A DNA stretch of 64,000 nt from JASSUD01 sp031963045 (lineage in GTDB: Bacteria > Pseudomonadota > Gammaproteobacteria > Burkholderiales > Burkholderiaceae), in NCBI GenBank assembly GCA_031963045.1, contig JASSUK010000015.1:213449-277448 (forward strand), given 5' to 3'. Positions 1 through 7,042 of this stretch are shown piece after piece. A program made the translations under genes and the position numbers. A model generated the notes under the pieces. The model made no database searches and was not told the DNA's origin. It saw only the letters and a list, made by a program, of their open reading frames with translations. Numbering within the stretch: position 1 is the first letter of the stretch; each line of letters begins with the position of its first letter.

Positions 1-112
1 GCTCTGCAAGCACTACCAGGTTTATTTCTCCAAACGCTACATACATTGCCTGTAGACGAGAGCCCAGCGCAGCTGTTAAGCGAGTTTGCAATGTTTGAAG
101 CGTAGACATCAT
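1..112 (-). CDS. nuoC: NADH-quinone oxidoreductase subunit C, N-terminal part
   Basis: The minus strand opens with two adjacent ATG codons (112-110 and 109-107). About 37 codons can be read before the window edge, beginning MMSTLQTLQTRLTAALGSR. This resembles the short amphipathic start of betaproteobacterial NuoC, a 30 kDa peripheral-arm subunit of complex I. Its place directly after nuoB on the same strand fits the usual nuoA-nuoB-nuoC order and is the main support, because too little sequence is visible for a catalytic motif. The choice between the two ATGs is open. Confidence 0.7.
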   Translation of the reverse strand, partial: MMSTLQTLQTRLTAALGSRLQAMYVAFGEINLVVLAE

Positions 113-183
113 GGCTAACAGAAAAAGGCAATAATGAGAGTGATGGACCGCGTTTTTGGATATGAACCCTTTTGAAAAATACT

Positions 184-197
184 AAACAGGTTCTTAG
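184..197. repeat. solitary arm of a family B palindrome
   Basis: AAACAGGTTCTTAG lies in the nuoB-nuoC spacer. The same 14-mer occurs at 33997-34010, and the motif forms the outer arm of the large palindromes at 49599-49740 and 26696-26781. Here no second arm is present, so it is probably a remnant. Confidence 0.5.
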
Positions 198-215
198 GCG
201 AATCTCTATAAAAAT

Positions 216-692
216 TTAACGTGCAATCGTGTTGGTACGTTTAATTTTGGCTTGCAATTGAATGATCCCATACATCAGTGCTTCAGCCGTTGGCGGGCAC
301 CCAGGCACATATATATCTACAGGGACAATACGGTCACATCCACGCACCACGGAGTAAGAATAATGGTAATACCCTCCACCATTTGCGCACGACCCCATCG
401 AAATAACCCACCGCGGCTCCGCCATTTGGTCATACACCTGACGCAGCGCGCCCGCCATTTTATTGCACAGCGTACCAGCAACAATCATCACATCAGCTTG
501 ACGAGGGCTAGGGCGAAACACCACACCAAAACGATCGAGATCATACCGTGCAGCACCCGCATGCATCATCTCAACGGCGCAGCATGCAAGTCCAAATGTC
601 ATAGGCCACAGTGAACCCGTTCGAGTCCAGTTGATCAGCTTATCTGCTGTGGTGGTAATAAAACCTTCCTTAAACACACCTTCGATACTCAT
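216..692 (-). CDS. nuoB: NADH-quinone oxidoreductase subunit B
   Basis: This 158-residue protein carries the iron-sulfur cluster N2, the last centre in the peripheral arm of complex I before ubiquinone. The four cysteine ligands are visible: the tandem pair Cys37-Cys38 in LACCAVEMM, Cys102 in MGSCANGGGYY and Cys132 in VPGCPPTAEAL. Length matches the family. The start MSIEGVFKEGF matches betaproteobacterial homologues. It sits between nuoA and nuoC on the minus strand, but the 191-bp gap to nuoA is unusually long for this operon and holds a palindromic repeat, so the nuo transcript must contain that structure. Confidence 0.97.
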   Translation of the reverse strand: MSIEGVFKEGFITTTADKLINWTRTGSLWPMTFGLACCAVEMMHAGAARYDLDRFGVVFRPSPRQADVMIVAGTLCNKMAGALRQVYDQMAEPRWVISMGSCANGGGYYHYSYSVVRGCDRIVPVDIYVPGCPPTAEALMYGIIQLQAKIKRTNTIAR

Positions 693-764
693 TATTTTTC
701 CTGCGTATGGGCGCTCCTCGGAATGGCGCGTTTAGCGTAGATTCCGAGCAGCAATCGGTTTGGG

Positions 765-866
765 TAGACCTCTTTCGGAGCCCTGTAGCGACGTCATTCT
801 GACGAAGACAGTACACTAGTACGGCAAGGAGGAATGGCGCCGCTACAGGACTCCGAAAGGGGTCTA
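765..866. repeat. family B palindromic element, TAGACC type
   Basis: A 102-bp element in the nuoA-nuoB spacer. The first 26 bases, beginning TAGACCTCTTTCGGAG, are the reverse complement of the last 26 with two mismatches. The centre contains AGTACACTAGTACGGCAAGG, which resembles the centre of the element at 45908-45997, whose arms also begin TAGACCTCT. A smaller hairpin, CTCGGAAT/ATTCCGAG, lies beside it at 717-747. No coding capacity is evident, so it looks like a non-autonomous mobile element or a structured RNA relic within the operon. Confidence 0.75.
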
Positions 867-883
867 ATGGTAAGGGGATATTC

Positions 884-1249
884 TCACTCCCAATCCAGCC
901 CGCCCCGTCTCCAAATGTAAACAAACCCTAATAAAAATTCGACTAAAAACAACATCATTGCACTAAAACCAGGCCATCCAATATCTTTTAAGGCCACGCC
1001 CCATGGAAACAGAAAAGCGGTTTCCAGATCAAAAATGATAAATAAGATAGCTACCAGGTAATAGCGCACATCAAACTTCATTCGTGCATCTTCAAATGCA
1101 TCAAAACCACATTCGTAAGGCGCATTTTTTGCGCTATTAGGCTTGTTAGGTCCTAGGATTTTGCCAAGAAGCATCAAACCTAGGGCTACTCCAATGCCTA
1201 TTAGCAAAAACAGCAATACAGGGAAATAGGCAGCAAGGTTCACAGTCAC
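884..1249 (-). CDS. nuoA: NADH-quinone oxidoreductase subunit A
   Basis: A 121-residue inner-membrane subunit of complex I. Three hydrophobic segments are visible (roughly 8-30, 62-83 and 90-112). The family signature NAPYECGF is followed by ARMKFDVRYY and the conserved acidic segment IIFDLETAFLFPW. It ends GGLDWE, as in Burkholderia. It is the first gene of the nuo operon, transcribed away from aroQ. In free-living Burkholderia tpiA, secG and a leucine tRNA lie upstream; here the neighbour is aroQ, so this is a rearrangement or deletion joint. Confidence 0.97.
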   Translation of the reverse strand: MTVNLAAYFPVLLFLLIGIGVALGLMLLGKILGPNKPNSAKNAPYECGFDAFEDARMKFDVRYYLVAILFIIFDLETAFLFPWGVALKDIGWPGFSAMMLFLVEFLLGFVYIWRRGGLDWE

Positions 1250-1503
1250 TCTCTAGCGCCTGCCGTGCAGGATATTAGGTTATTAAACATACGCTGGTGC
1301 AGCAATTTTGGCCCAGACAATTAAGATCTATACATTATACTCAAAATCAATCTGTATTTAGCATCCAACACCCAAAATCATAGCAAGAGGATGCAAACAA
1401 GAAAAAAAATTCGAGCCTCACATTCAGATTCTTATATTCGCTAAAACTAGACAACTCCCCTCTTTTGACGGTAAAGTCCGCTCAATTTTTTTAAAGTTGG
1501 GAT

Positions 1504-1983
1504 ATGTCTTCTTGTTCATCTACCGGAAAACAGCTGAGAATCCTTGTTTTGCATGGCCCTAACCTGAATTTACTCGGGACTCGCGAACCACAGGTGTACG
1601 GATCTATGACGCTTGATGCTATTAACGAGAAGCTCAAAACCCGTGCAGAAGATGCTGGCGCATTAGTCTGTTTTTTTCAAAGCAATAGCGAGGGAGCATT
1701 AATTGACCGCGTACATGTAGCGCGAGAAGAAAATATGGATGTGATCATTGTGAACCCAGCGGGCTTCACACACACCAGTGTTGCGCTGCGTGATGCGTTT
1801 GCAGCGGTGGATATCCCGTTTATTGAAGTCCATTTATCCAATATTCATCGCCGCGAACCTTTTCGGCACACTTCGTTTTTTTCAGACTTAGCCCACGGAG
1901 TAATTTGTGGTCTAGGGTGGCAAGCTTACCTGCTCGCATTGGACTTTGCGCTAGATTACTATGGCGCAGCACATAAGATTTGA
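1504..1983 (+). CDS. aroQ: type II 3-dehydroquinate dehydratase
   Basis: The enzyme dehydrates 3-dehydroquinate to 3-dehydroshikimate in the shikimate pathway. It has 159 residues, the usual size of the dodecameric type II family. The catalytic loop is clear in LHGPNLNLLGTREPQVYG, with Arg27 and Tyr32. The FFQSNSEGALIDRVH segment and the catalytic histidine within EVHLSNIHRREPFRHTS are also present. It is followed by accB and accC as in Burkholderia, but separated from accB by a family A repeat. No strong ribosome binding site precedes the ATG. Confidence 0.97.
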   Translation: MSSCSSTGKQLRILVLHGPNLNLLGTREPQVYGSMTLDAINEKLKTRAEDAGALVCFFQSNSEGALIDRVHVAREENMDVIIVNPAGFTHTSVALRDAFAAVDIPFIEVHLSNIHRREPFRHTSFFSDLAHGVICGLGWQAYLLALDFALDYYGAAHKI

Positions 1984-1993
1984 CACTAATTTA

Positions 1994-2116
1994 ACTGATG
2001 TTACGCAGGTATTCAAAAAGACTGTGGTGCGCATGTTGGGGTTCGTACCTCACCACCAACCTACCGTCCTTTGCTTTTTTGTGGTCAGTGGATTTTGAAT
2101 ACCTGCCTAACGTAAC
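1994..2116. repeat. family A repeat unit with inverted ends
   Basis: This unit between aroQ and accB shows the fullest layout of the family. It starts ACTGATGTTACGCAGG, followed by TATTCAAAA. The core at 2024-2065 reads on the minus strand GGTAGGTTGGTGGTGAGG and ends AACCCCAACATGC. The right end, TTTTGAATACCTGCCTAACG, is the inverted counterpart of the left end. This is the architecture of a MITE-like element of about 120 bp. Confidence 0.85.
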
Positions 2117-2170
2117 TTAAGTAACTTAATAAGATTGAATACAGCTCAATAGAGCTTATAGGATGTATGA

Positions 2171-2614
2171 ATGGATCTGCGCAAACTTAAAACATTATTG
2201 GATCTCGTATCTGAATCCAATATTTCAGAACTCGAAATGACCGAAGGGGACAGTAAGGTCAGGATTGTTAAAAATGCACCGCCCGTTTACATGCAGGCGC
2301 CCGCACCCGCCACCCACGCTGTGGTGGCACCGTCTCCTTCTTCTGATACCGTACCAATACCGTCCGCAACCACTACGGCCGGCCACCAAGTCACCTCTCC
2401 CATGGTCGGCACGTTCTACCGCTCTTCTTCCCCTACTGCTAATCCGTTTGTGCAAATTGGCGATACCGTTAAAGTAGGGCAGACCTTATGCCTTATTGAA
2501 GCCATGAAACTGCTCAATGAAATTGAGTCTGATAAAGATGGTGTGGTAAAAGAAGTATGCGTCGAGAATGGTCAAGCTGTAGAGTTCGGGCAGCCGCTAT
2601 TTGTAATCGGCTAA
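2171..2614 (+). CDS. accB: acetyl-CoA carboxylase biotin carboxyl carrier protein
   Basis: A 147-residue carrier subunit of acetyl-CoA carboxylase, which makes malonyl-CoA for the fatty acid cluster found further along this window. The N-terminal part (1-35) is the dimerisation region. Residues 38-72 form a Pro/Ala/Thr-rich flexible linker. Residues 73-147 are the biotinyl domain, with the acceptor Lys113 in IEAMKLLNE. Length and layout are typical. It is followed 138 bp later by accC, an unusually loose spacing for this pair. Confidence 0.98.
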   Translation: MDLRKLKTLLDLVSESNISELEMTEGDSKVRIVKNAPPVYMQAPAPATHAVVAPSPSSDTVPIPSATTTAGHQVTSPMVGTFYRSSSPTANPFVQIGDTVKVGQTLCLIEAMKLLNEIESDKDGVVKEVCVENGQAVEFGQPLFVIG

Positions 2615-2752
2615 TATTTGCACTTATGCATGCGCCAAATTATTTTCCTTCTAGGCCTGTAACTTTCCTATATGGTGCATTTTCTGTCAGGGGCTACTTT
2701 TTAAGCCCTTTTGCAGGTCTACTGATTTTCTCTTTTGCTCCTTCTTTAGCGT

Positions 2753-4096
2753 ATGTTTGAAAAAATTCTGATCGCCAACCGTGGCGAGATCGCATTGCGT
2801 ATTCAACGAGCATGTCGAGAGCTCGGCATCAAAACGGTGATGATTTATTCCCAGGCCGATAAAGAAGCAAAATACGTACGTTTAGCAGACGAAGCCGTCT
2901 GTATTGGACCTGCTGCGTCTGCATTATCGTATCTCAATATGCCTGCCATCATCAGCGCAGCAGAAGTTACGGACGCCCAGGCCATCCACCCGGGCTATGG
3001 ATTTTTGTCAGAAAACGCCGATTTTGCTGAGCGTGTTGAACAATCTGGCTTCACCTTTATCGGACCACGGGCCGAAACCATTCGACTCATGGGCGATAAG
3101 GTATCGGCTAAACAGGCGATGATTAGAGCAGGAGTGCCTTGTGTGCCCGGCTCTGAAGGGGAGTTACCAGAAGATCCAAAAGAAATTATCCAAATTGCCA
3201 GAAAAATTACCTATCCGGTCATTATTAAAGCAGCAGGCGGCGGCGGTGGACGCGGTATGCGCATTGTGCATACCGAAGCTGCACTGCTAAACGCGGTGAG
3301 CTTGACTCGCCAAGAAGCGGGCAGCGCATTTGGTAACCCCAGTGTGTATATGGAGAAATTTCTCGAGAATCCTCGGCACATTGAAATTCAAATTCTCGCA
3401 GACCAGCATAAAGGCGCAATCTGGCTCGGCGAGCGCGACTGCTCCATGCAGCGCCGCCATCAGAAAGTTATTGAAGAAGCACCTGCACCTCATATTCCTC
3501 GCCATCTCATTGAAAAAATTGGAAAGCGCTGCGCAGATGCCTGTAAAAAAATGGGCTATCTCGGAGCAGGTACTTTCGAATTTTTGTATGAAAACAATGA
3601 GTTCTACTTTATCGAGATGAATACTCGCGTACAGGTAGAGCACCCAGTAACAGAAATGATTACCGGTATTGATATCGTGCAGCAGCAAATTTTAGTTGCT
3701 GCAGGCTACAAACTTCCGAAACAAAAAGAAGTGACCTTCAACGGTCATTCCATTGAATGCCGGATTAATGCCGAACACGCAACCAAATTTACTCCGTCAC
3801 CCGGCCTAATCACCTTGCTACATGCACCAGGTGGGCCAGGCATTCGCGTAGATTCGCATGCGTACTCTGGCTATTTTGTTCCTGCCAATTACGATTCAAT
3901 GATCGGCAAACTTATCGCTTATGGTGCAACGCGTGAACAAGCCATCAAGCGTATGCGTATCGCGCTCTCTGAAATGGTTATTGAAGGGATTCAAACCAAT
4001 ATTGCGCTACATCGTGACCTTATGCTCGATGCCAATTTTGTGGAAGGTGGCACCAGCATTCATTATTTAGAAAACAAGCTTGCTCAAGCATCCTAA
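2753..4096 (+). CDS. accC: acetyl-CoA carboxylase biotin carboxylase subunit
   Basis: The ATP-dependent subunit that carboxylates biotin on AccB. It has 447 residues, close to the family norm. The N-terminal fold begins MFEKILIANRGEIALRI. An ATP-grasp domain includes the glycine-rich loop KAAGGGGGRGMRI, EKFLENPRHIEIQI and the metal and active-site region FIEMNTRVQVEHPVTEM. The C-terminal domain contains ECRINAEH. The stop is two bases before a 144-bp family B palindrome, which separates it from prmA. Confidence 0.98.
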   Translation: MFEKILIANRGEIALRIQRACRELGIKTVMIYSQADKEAKYVRLADEAVCIGPAASALSYLNMPAIISAAEVTDAQAIHPGYGFLSENADFAERVEQSGFTFIGPRAETIRLMGDKVSAKQAMIRAGVPCVPGSEGELPEDPKEIIQIARKITYPVIIKAAGGGGGRGMRIVHTEAALLNAVSLTRQEAGSAFGNPSVYMEKFLENPRHIEIQILADQHKGAIWLGERDCSMQRRHQKVIEEAPAPHIPRHLIEKIGKRCADACKKMGYLGAGTFEFLYENNEFYFIEMNTRVQVEHPVTEMITGIDIVQQQILVAAGYKLPKQKEVTFNGHSIECRINAEHATKFTPSPGLITLLHAPGGPGIRVDSHAYSGYFVPANYDSMIGKLIAYGATREQAIKRMRIALSEMVIEGIQTNIALHRDLMLDANFVEGGTSIHYLENKLAQAS

Positions 4097-4098
4097 GT

Positions 4099-4242
4099 AG
4101 GGCGTATCCTCAATTGTCCCAAAGGGTTCATATTTGGGGGAGCAGGAGCGCAGGGACCGGAACTGTACTTAAGTACAGTGAGGATCCCGAGCACCGCACG
4201 ACCTCAAAGATGAGCCCTTTGGGGCAATTGAGGACATGCCCT
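4099..4242. repeat. family B palindromic element, AGGGC type
   Basis: A 144-bp element between accC and prmA. The left arm begins AGGGCGTATCCTCAATTG and the right arm ends CAATTGAGGACATGCCCT, giving roughly 41 paired positions with a few mismatches. At the centre is the perfect 16-bp palindrome CTGTACTTAAGTACAG (4163-4178), preceded by GCAGGGACCGGAA and followed by TGAGGATCCCGAG. The element at 49599-49740 has almost the same centre and inner arms but entirely different outer arms. Confidence 0.85.
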
Positions 4243-4250
4243 AGCTTATT

Positions 4251-4330
4251 CACTGATTTTACGCAGGTATTCAAAAAGCCAGTGGTATGCATGTTGGGGA
4301 ACGTTGCCCACCACCAACCTACCGTTCTTT
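4251..4330. repeat. family A repeat, left end plus core
   Basis: CACTGATTTTACGCAGG and TATTCAAAAAG form the left end. A minus-oriented core follows at 4282-4324 (GTGGTATGCATGTTGGGG through CACCACCAACCTACCG). The core has a variant centre, AACGTTGCC in place of TTCGTACCT. It lies against the family B element and directly upstream of prmA, so two unrelated repeats share this spacer. Confidence 0.8.
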
Positions 4331-4354
4331 GCTTTTCTTTGGGTATTTCCAATT

Positions 4355-5263
4355 ATGTCTTGTTTCGAGCTCGTTACTGAAGTGGATGAAGTCTATATGC
4401 AGGCGCTCTCAGAGGCCCTGTTAGAGCTTGGCGCGCTCTCCATTTCGAGTGAAGATGCAAATGCTAATACAGCAGATGAGCTCCCCCTGTTCGGAGAGCC
4501 TGGGCATATGCCTGAAAGCGCTTGGCCTCATGCCCGCTTGAGTATTTTATTTGATGACACTACACAACCCTCTGAACTGTTCACCGCAGCGGCCCTAACT
4601 GCTGGCCTTACAACGGTACCTCAGCATGAAGTACGCACATTAGCCGCTACGGATTGGGTAGATCATGCGCAAGCACAATTTACGCCCATTGCCATTGGCC
4701 AACGTATCTGGGTAGTCCCTTCTTGGTCTCTACACCAAGATATTCCCCATCCCAATCCCTTAATCTTAAAACTAGATCCAGGCCTCGCTTTTGGTACAGG
4801 AAGCCACCCTACTACACGCCTTTGCATGGCTTGGATTGAAGAAAACGTGAAGCCAGCAGATACCGTGCTCGACTATGGCTGCGGATCAGGAATTTTGGCT
4901 ATTCTGGCAAAACAGTGTGGTGCACGCACGGCTGTTGGGATTGATATCGATCCCCAAGCGCTCGAAACAGCAAAGCACAATAGCCAGAAAAACCAGGCCA
5001 GCGTTCAGTATGGGTTACCTGAAGCGCTCCCAGAACTCTCCACTGAGGGGGGCTATGACATCGTGGTAGCCAATATTTTGCTCAACCCTTTGATCAGCCT
5101 CGCCCCTATGCTATGCGCTCAGCTCAAAATGGGCGGAAAAATGGTGTTATCAGGCATTCTTCCTGAGCAAGTACCCACCCTGATTGAAGCATACCGGCCA
5201 TGGATATCCCTTGCAGTCTGGCACACAGAAGATGAATGGACCTGTGTCGCGGGTACCCGGTAG
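4355..5263 (+). CDS. prmA: ribosomal protein L11 methyltransferase
   Basis: A SAM-dependent methyltransferase that trimethylates ribosomal protein L11. The start is placed at MSCFELVTEVDE, because the longer reading upstream is only repeat sequence. The length is 302 residues. The SAM-binding motif VLDYGCGSGILAI and the substrate motif VVANILLNPLI are intact, and WVVPSW and GLAFGTGSHPTTRL are typical. The last codons read GGT ACC CGG TAG, and this TAG is also the first part of the following family A repeat, so the present stop lies inside repeat DNA. Confidence 0.96.
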   Translation: MSCFELVTEVDEVYMQALSEALLELGALSISSEDANANTADELPLFGEPGHMPESAWPHARLSILFDDTTQPSELFTAAALTAGLTTVPQHEVRTLAATDWVDHAQAQFTPIAIGQRIWVVPSWSLHQDIPHPNPLILKLDPGLAFGTGSHPTTRLCMAWIEENVKPADTVLDYGCGSGILAILAKQCGARTAVGIDIDPQALETAKHNSQKNQASVQYGLPEALPELSTEGGYDIVVANILLNPLISLAPMLCAQLKMGGKMVLSGILPEQVPTLIEAYRPWISLAVWHTEDEWTCVAGTR

Positions 5264-5321
5264 GTTGGTGGTGTGCATGTTGGGGTTCCGTATTTATCAA
5301 AATTCGTCACCCCAACCTACC
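5258..5321. repeat. chimeric family A repeat overlapping the prmA stop
   Basis: It begins CGGTAGGTTGGTGGTG, jumps directly to TGCATGTTGGGGTTCCG, and ends CACCCCAACCTACCG. The outer bases are inverted repeats of each other. It looks like two family A cores recombined head to head with loss of the middle. The TAG at 5261-5263 is the prmA stop codon. Confidence 0.75.
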
Positions 5322-5340
5322 GTACTTTTAAATTTTCACT

Positions 5341-6408
5341 TTGGCTACTACTGTGCTTGATGCTCTCTATCCTTGGCTACGTAAGCCGCTCTTTTTCTTA
5401 GATCCTGAGCGTGCGCATGACCTGACCCTTACGGCATTGCGATTAACAGAGCGCACAGGTTTAAATACCTGCCTATTTAAGCCCAGTTCTTCCTCCGCAC
5501 ATAACCACACTCAAGTAGCCTCCCCTATCCGTGTTATGGGATTAGACTTTGCCAACCCCGTCGGCCTCGCTGCTGGCCTAGATAAAAACGGGGAATGCAT
5601 AGATGGCTTAGCCGCTATGGGATTTGGATTCCTTGAAATAGGCACGGTTACCCCCCAACCACAACCCGGCAACCCTCGCCCTCGCCTCTTTCGCCTGCCT
5701 CGTGCAGAGGCTTTGATTAATCGAATGGGATTTAACAATGAAGGCGTAGCTGCGTTGCTCAGCAATGTACAAGCTAGCCGCTTCAAAGGGGTGTTGGGCA
5801 TTAATATCGGCAAAAATGCGCACACTCCTTTAGAGCAAGCCGCACAAGATTATCTCTACGGTCTAGAGCAGGTCTATGCCCAAGCGAGCTATATAACGAT
5901 CAATATATCGTCGCCCAATACCTCGGGCTTACGCTCCCTGCAACAGGAAAACACGCTAGATGCCTTGCTGCATGCCTTGACTGAAAAACGCGCACGTCTG
6001 GCTGATCAGCACGGGAAATACACCCCACTCGTACTAAAAATTTCCCCTGATTTAAGCGCTGCTGAGATTAAAACCCTCTGCGCCACCTTACTGCGCTATC
6101 GCATCGATGGCGTTATTGCCAGCAATACCACCCTCGATCGCGCAAACGTAGCAGGGCTGCCGCATGCAGAGGAAACCGGAGGGTTATCCGGGCGCCCTGT
6201 TTTTGAAAAGTCCACACAAACCATTCGGCAATGCTATGCCGAGCTAGGCGACGCTATACCCATTATCGGAGTAGGCGGAATTTTCTCAGCGGCAGACGCA
6301 CGCGCTAAAATAGAGGCCGGTGCCAAGCTCGTGCAGATATACACAGGCCTTATTTATCAAGGCCCCACGTTAGTAAAAGAGTGTGTCAACGCCCTTGCTC
6401 CCGCCTAG
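5341..6408 (+). CDS. pyrD: dihydroorotate dehydrogenase, quinone type (class 2)
   Basis: A membrane-associated flavoenzyme that oxidises dihydroorotate to orotate and passes electrons to quinone. It has about 355 residues. NPVGLAAGLDKNGECIDGL, GFGFLEIGTVTPQPQPGNP, the catalytic-loop region TINISSPNTSGLR and the FMN/phosphate region IIGVGGIFSAADARAKI are visible. No ATG fits: the frame opens with TTG at 5341 or GTG at 5353, and neither has a clear ribosome binding site. The repeat ending at 5321 lies just upstream and may have displaced the native leader. The stop (TAG, 6406-6408) lies in another degraded family A copy. Confidence 0.95.
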   Translation: MATTVLDALYPWLRKPLFFLDPERAHDLTLTALRLTERTGLNTCLFKPSSSSAHNHTQVASPIRVMGLDFANPVGLAAGLDKNGECIDGLAAMGFGFLEIGTVTPQPQPGNPRPRLFRLPRAEALINRMGFNNEGVAALLSNVQASRFKGVLGINIGKNAHTPLEQAAQDYLYGLEQVYAQASYITINISSPNTSGLRSLQQENTLDALLHALTEKRARLADQHGKYTPLVLKISPDLSAAEIKTLCATLLRYRIDGVIASNTTLDRANVAGLPHAEETGGLSGRPVFEKSTQTIRQCYAELGDAIPIIGVGGIFSAADARAKIEAGAKLVQIYTGLIYQGPTLVKECVNALAPA

Positions 6409-6441
6409 ATTGGGGAGAGGGCACAAACCCCAACCTGCAGT
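6404..6441. repeat. degraded family A core overlapping the pyrD stop
   Basis: CCTAGATTGGGGAGAGGGCA and then CAAACCCCAACCTGCAG align with the plus-oriented core but with several differences. The TAG within it terminates pyrD. Confidence 0.55.
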
Positions 6442-6484
6442 CCGCCAGAGATCCTATTTCACAACCTATACAGAGACACTTAAA

Positions 6485-6778
6485 ATGGCCCCTTCTGATT
6501 CTTCTGAAGAACACATCGTACACTGCGTCAAACTTGATAAAGAAGCTCCAGGGATGGACTTCCCTCCCCTTCCAGGCGCATTAGGCCAGCGCATTTATGA
6601 CCATGTATCCAAGGAAGCTTGGCAAGGCTGGCTTAAGCACCAAACCATGTTGGTTAACGAATACCGGCTGAGTTTGGCTGATTCACGCGCAAGGCAATAT
6701 CTGCTCAAGCAAACCGAGCAATATTTCTTTGGAACAGGCGCTGATACCGCATCAGGATATGTGCCTCCAAGTCTTTAG
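6485..6778 (+). CDS. yggX: Fe(II)-trafficking / oxidative damage protection protein YggX
   Basis: A small cytosolic protein of about 97 residues, implicated in protecting iron-sulfur clusters and in iron trafficking. The start MAPSDSSEEHIVHCVKL is chosen because the family begins just before VHCVKL. An upstream ATG at 6383 overlaps pyrD and adds sequence with no family match. The signature cysteine (HCVKL), DFPPLPG, the SKEAWQGWLKHQTMLVNEYR helix and the C-terminal GYVPPSL are all present. The tusA-like gene follows 14 bp later and mutS after that, probably as one transcript. Confidence 0.94.
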   Translation: MAPSDSSEEHIVHCVKLDKEAPGMDFPPLPGALGQRIYDHVSKEAWQGWLKHQTMLVNEYRLSLADSRARQYLLKQTEQYFFGTGADTASGYVPPSL

Positions 6779-6792
6779 GAAAAGCAATTCCA

Positions 6793-7029
6793 ATGGCAAT
6801 CGATCAAATTCATCAGGAAGTCGATGCACGCGGTTTACGCTGCCCATTGCCGATCCTTCGAGCCAAAAAAGCACTCTCCACCATGCAAAGCGGGCAAGTC
6901 CTCAAAGTTATTGCTACAGACCCCAGCGCACCGAGTGATTTTGCCGCTTTCGCGCAACACACAGGCAATACTTTGCTCCAAATCCAGTCGCAAGACGGGG
7001 AACATATTTTATTTATGCAACGCCGCTAG
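6793..7029 (+). CDS. tusA: TusA-family sulfurtransferase
   Basis: A 78-residue protein with the TusA/SirA fold. The sulfur-carrying Cys17 sits in the signature RGLRCPLPILRAKKAL, followed by the predicted beta-alpha pattern VLKVIATDPSAPSDF. TusA-type proteins pass persulfide sulfur on, for example to tRNA 2-thiolation. The exact partner of this paralogue cannot be decided from the sequence. It ends 13 bp before mutS. Confidence 0.88.
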   Translation: MAIDQIHQEVDARGLRCPLPILRAKKALSTMQSGQVLKVIATDPSAPSDFAAFAQHTGNTLLQIQSQDGEHILFMQRR

Positions 7030-7042
7030 GAAGCTGTAAGCA

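Noticed and set aside
2225..2477. Antisense and alternate-frame readings within accB and other core genes
   Set aside because: They are out-of-frame shadows of strongly supported coding regions.
4128..4352. Open frames across repeats (for example around 4114-4380, 10014-10238, 22165-22362, 40623-40928) that share peptides such as MLGFVPHHQPT and VVTKEPQHA
   Set aside because: They recur only because the family A core has the same sequence in each copy. They have no ribosome binding sites or conserved length and change frame between copies.
4304..4354. Longer start for prmA giving 17 extra residues
   Set aside because: The extra codons come from the family A repeat and do not match the family; the start at 4355 does.
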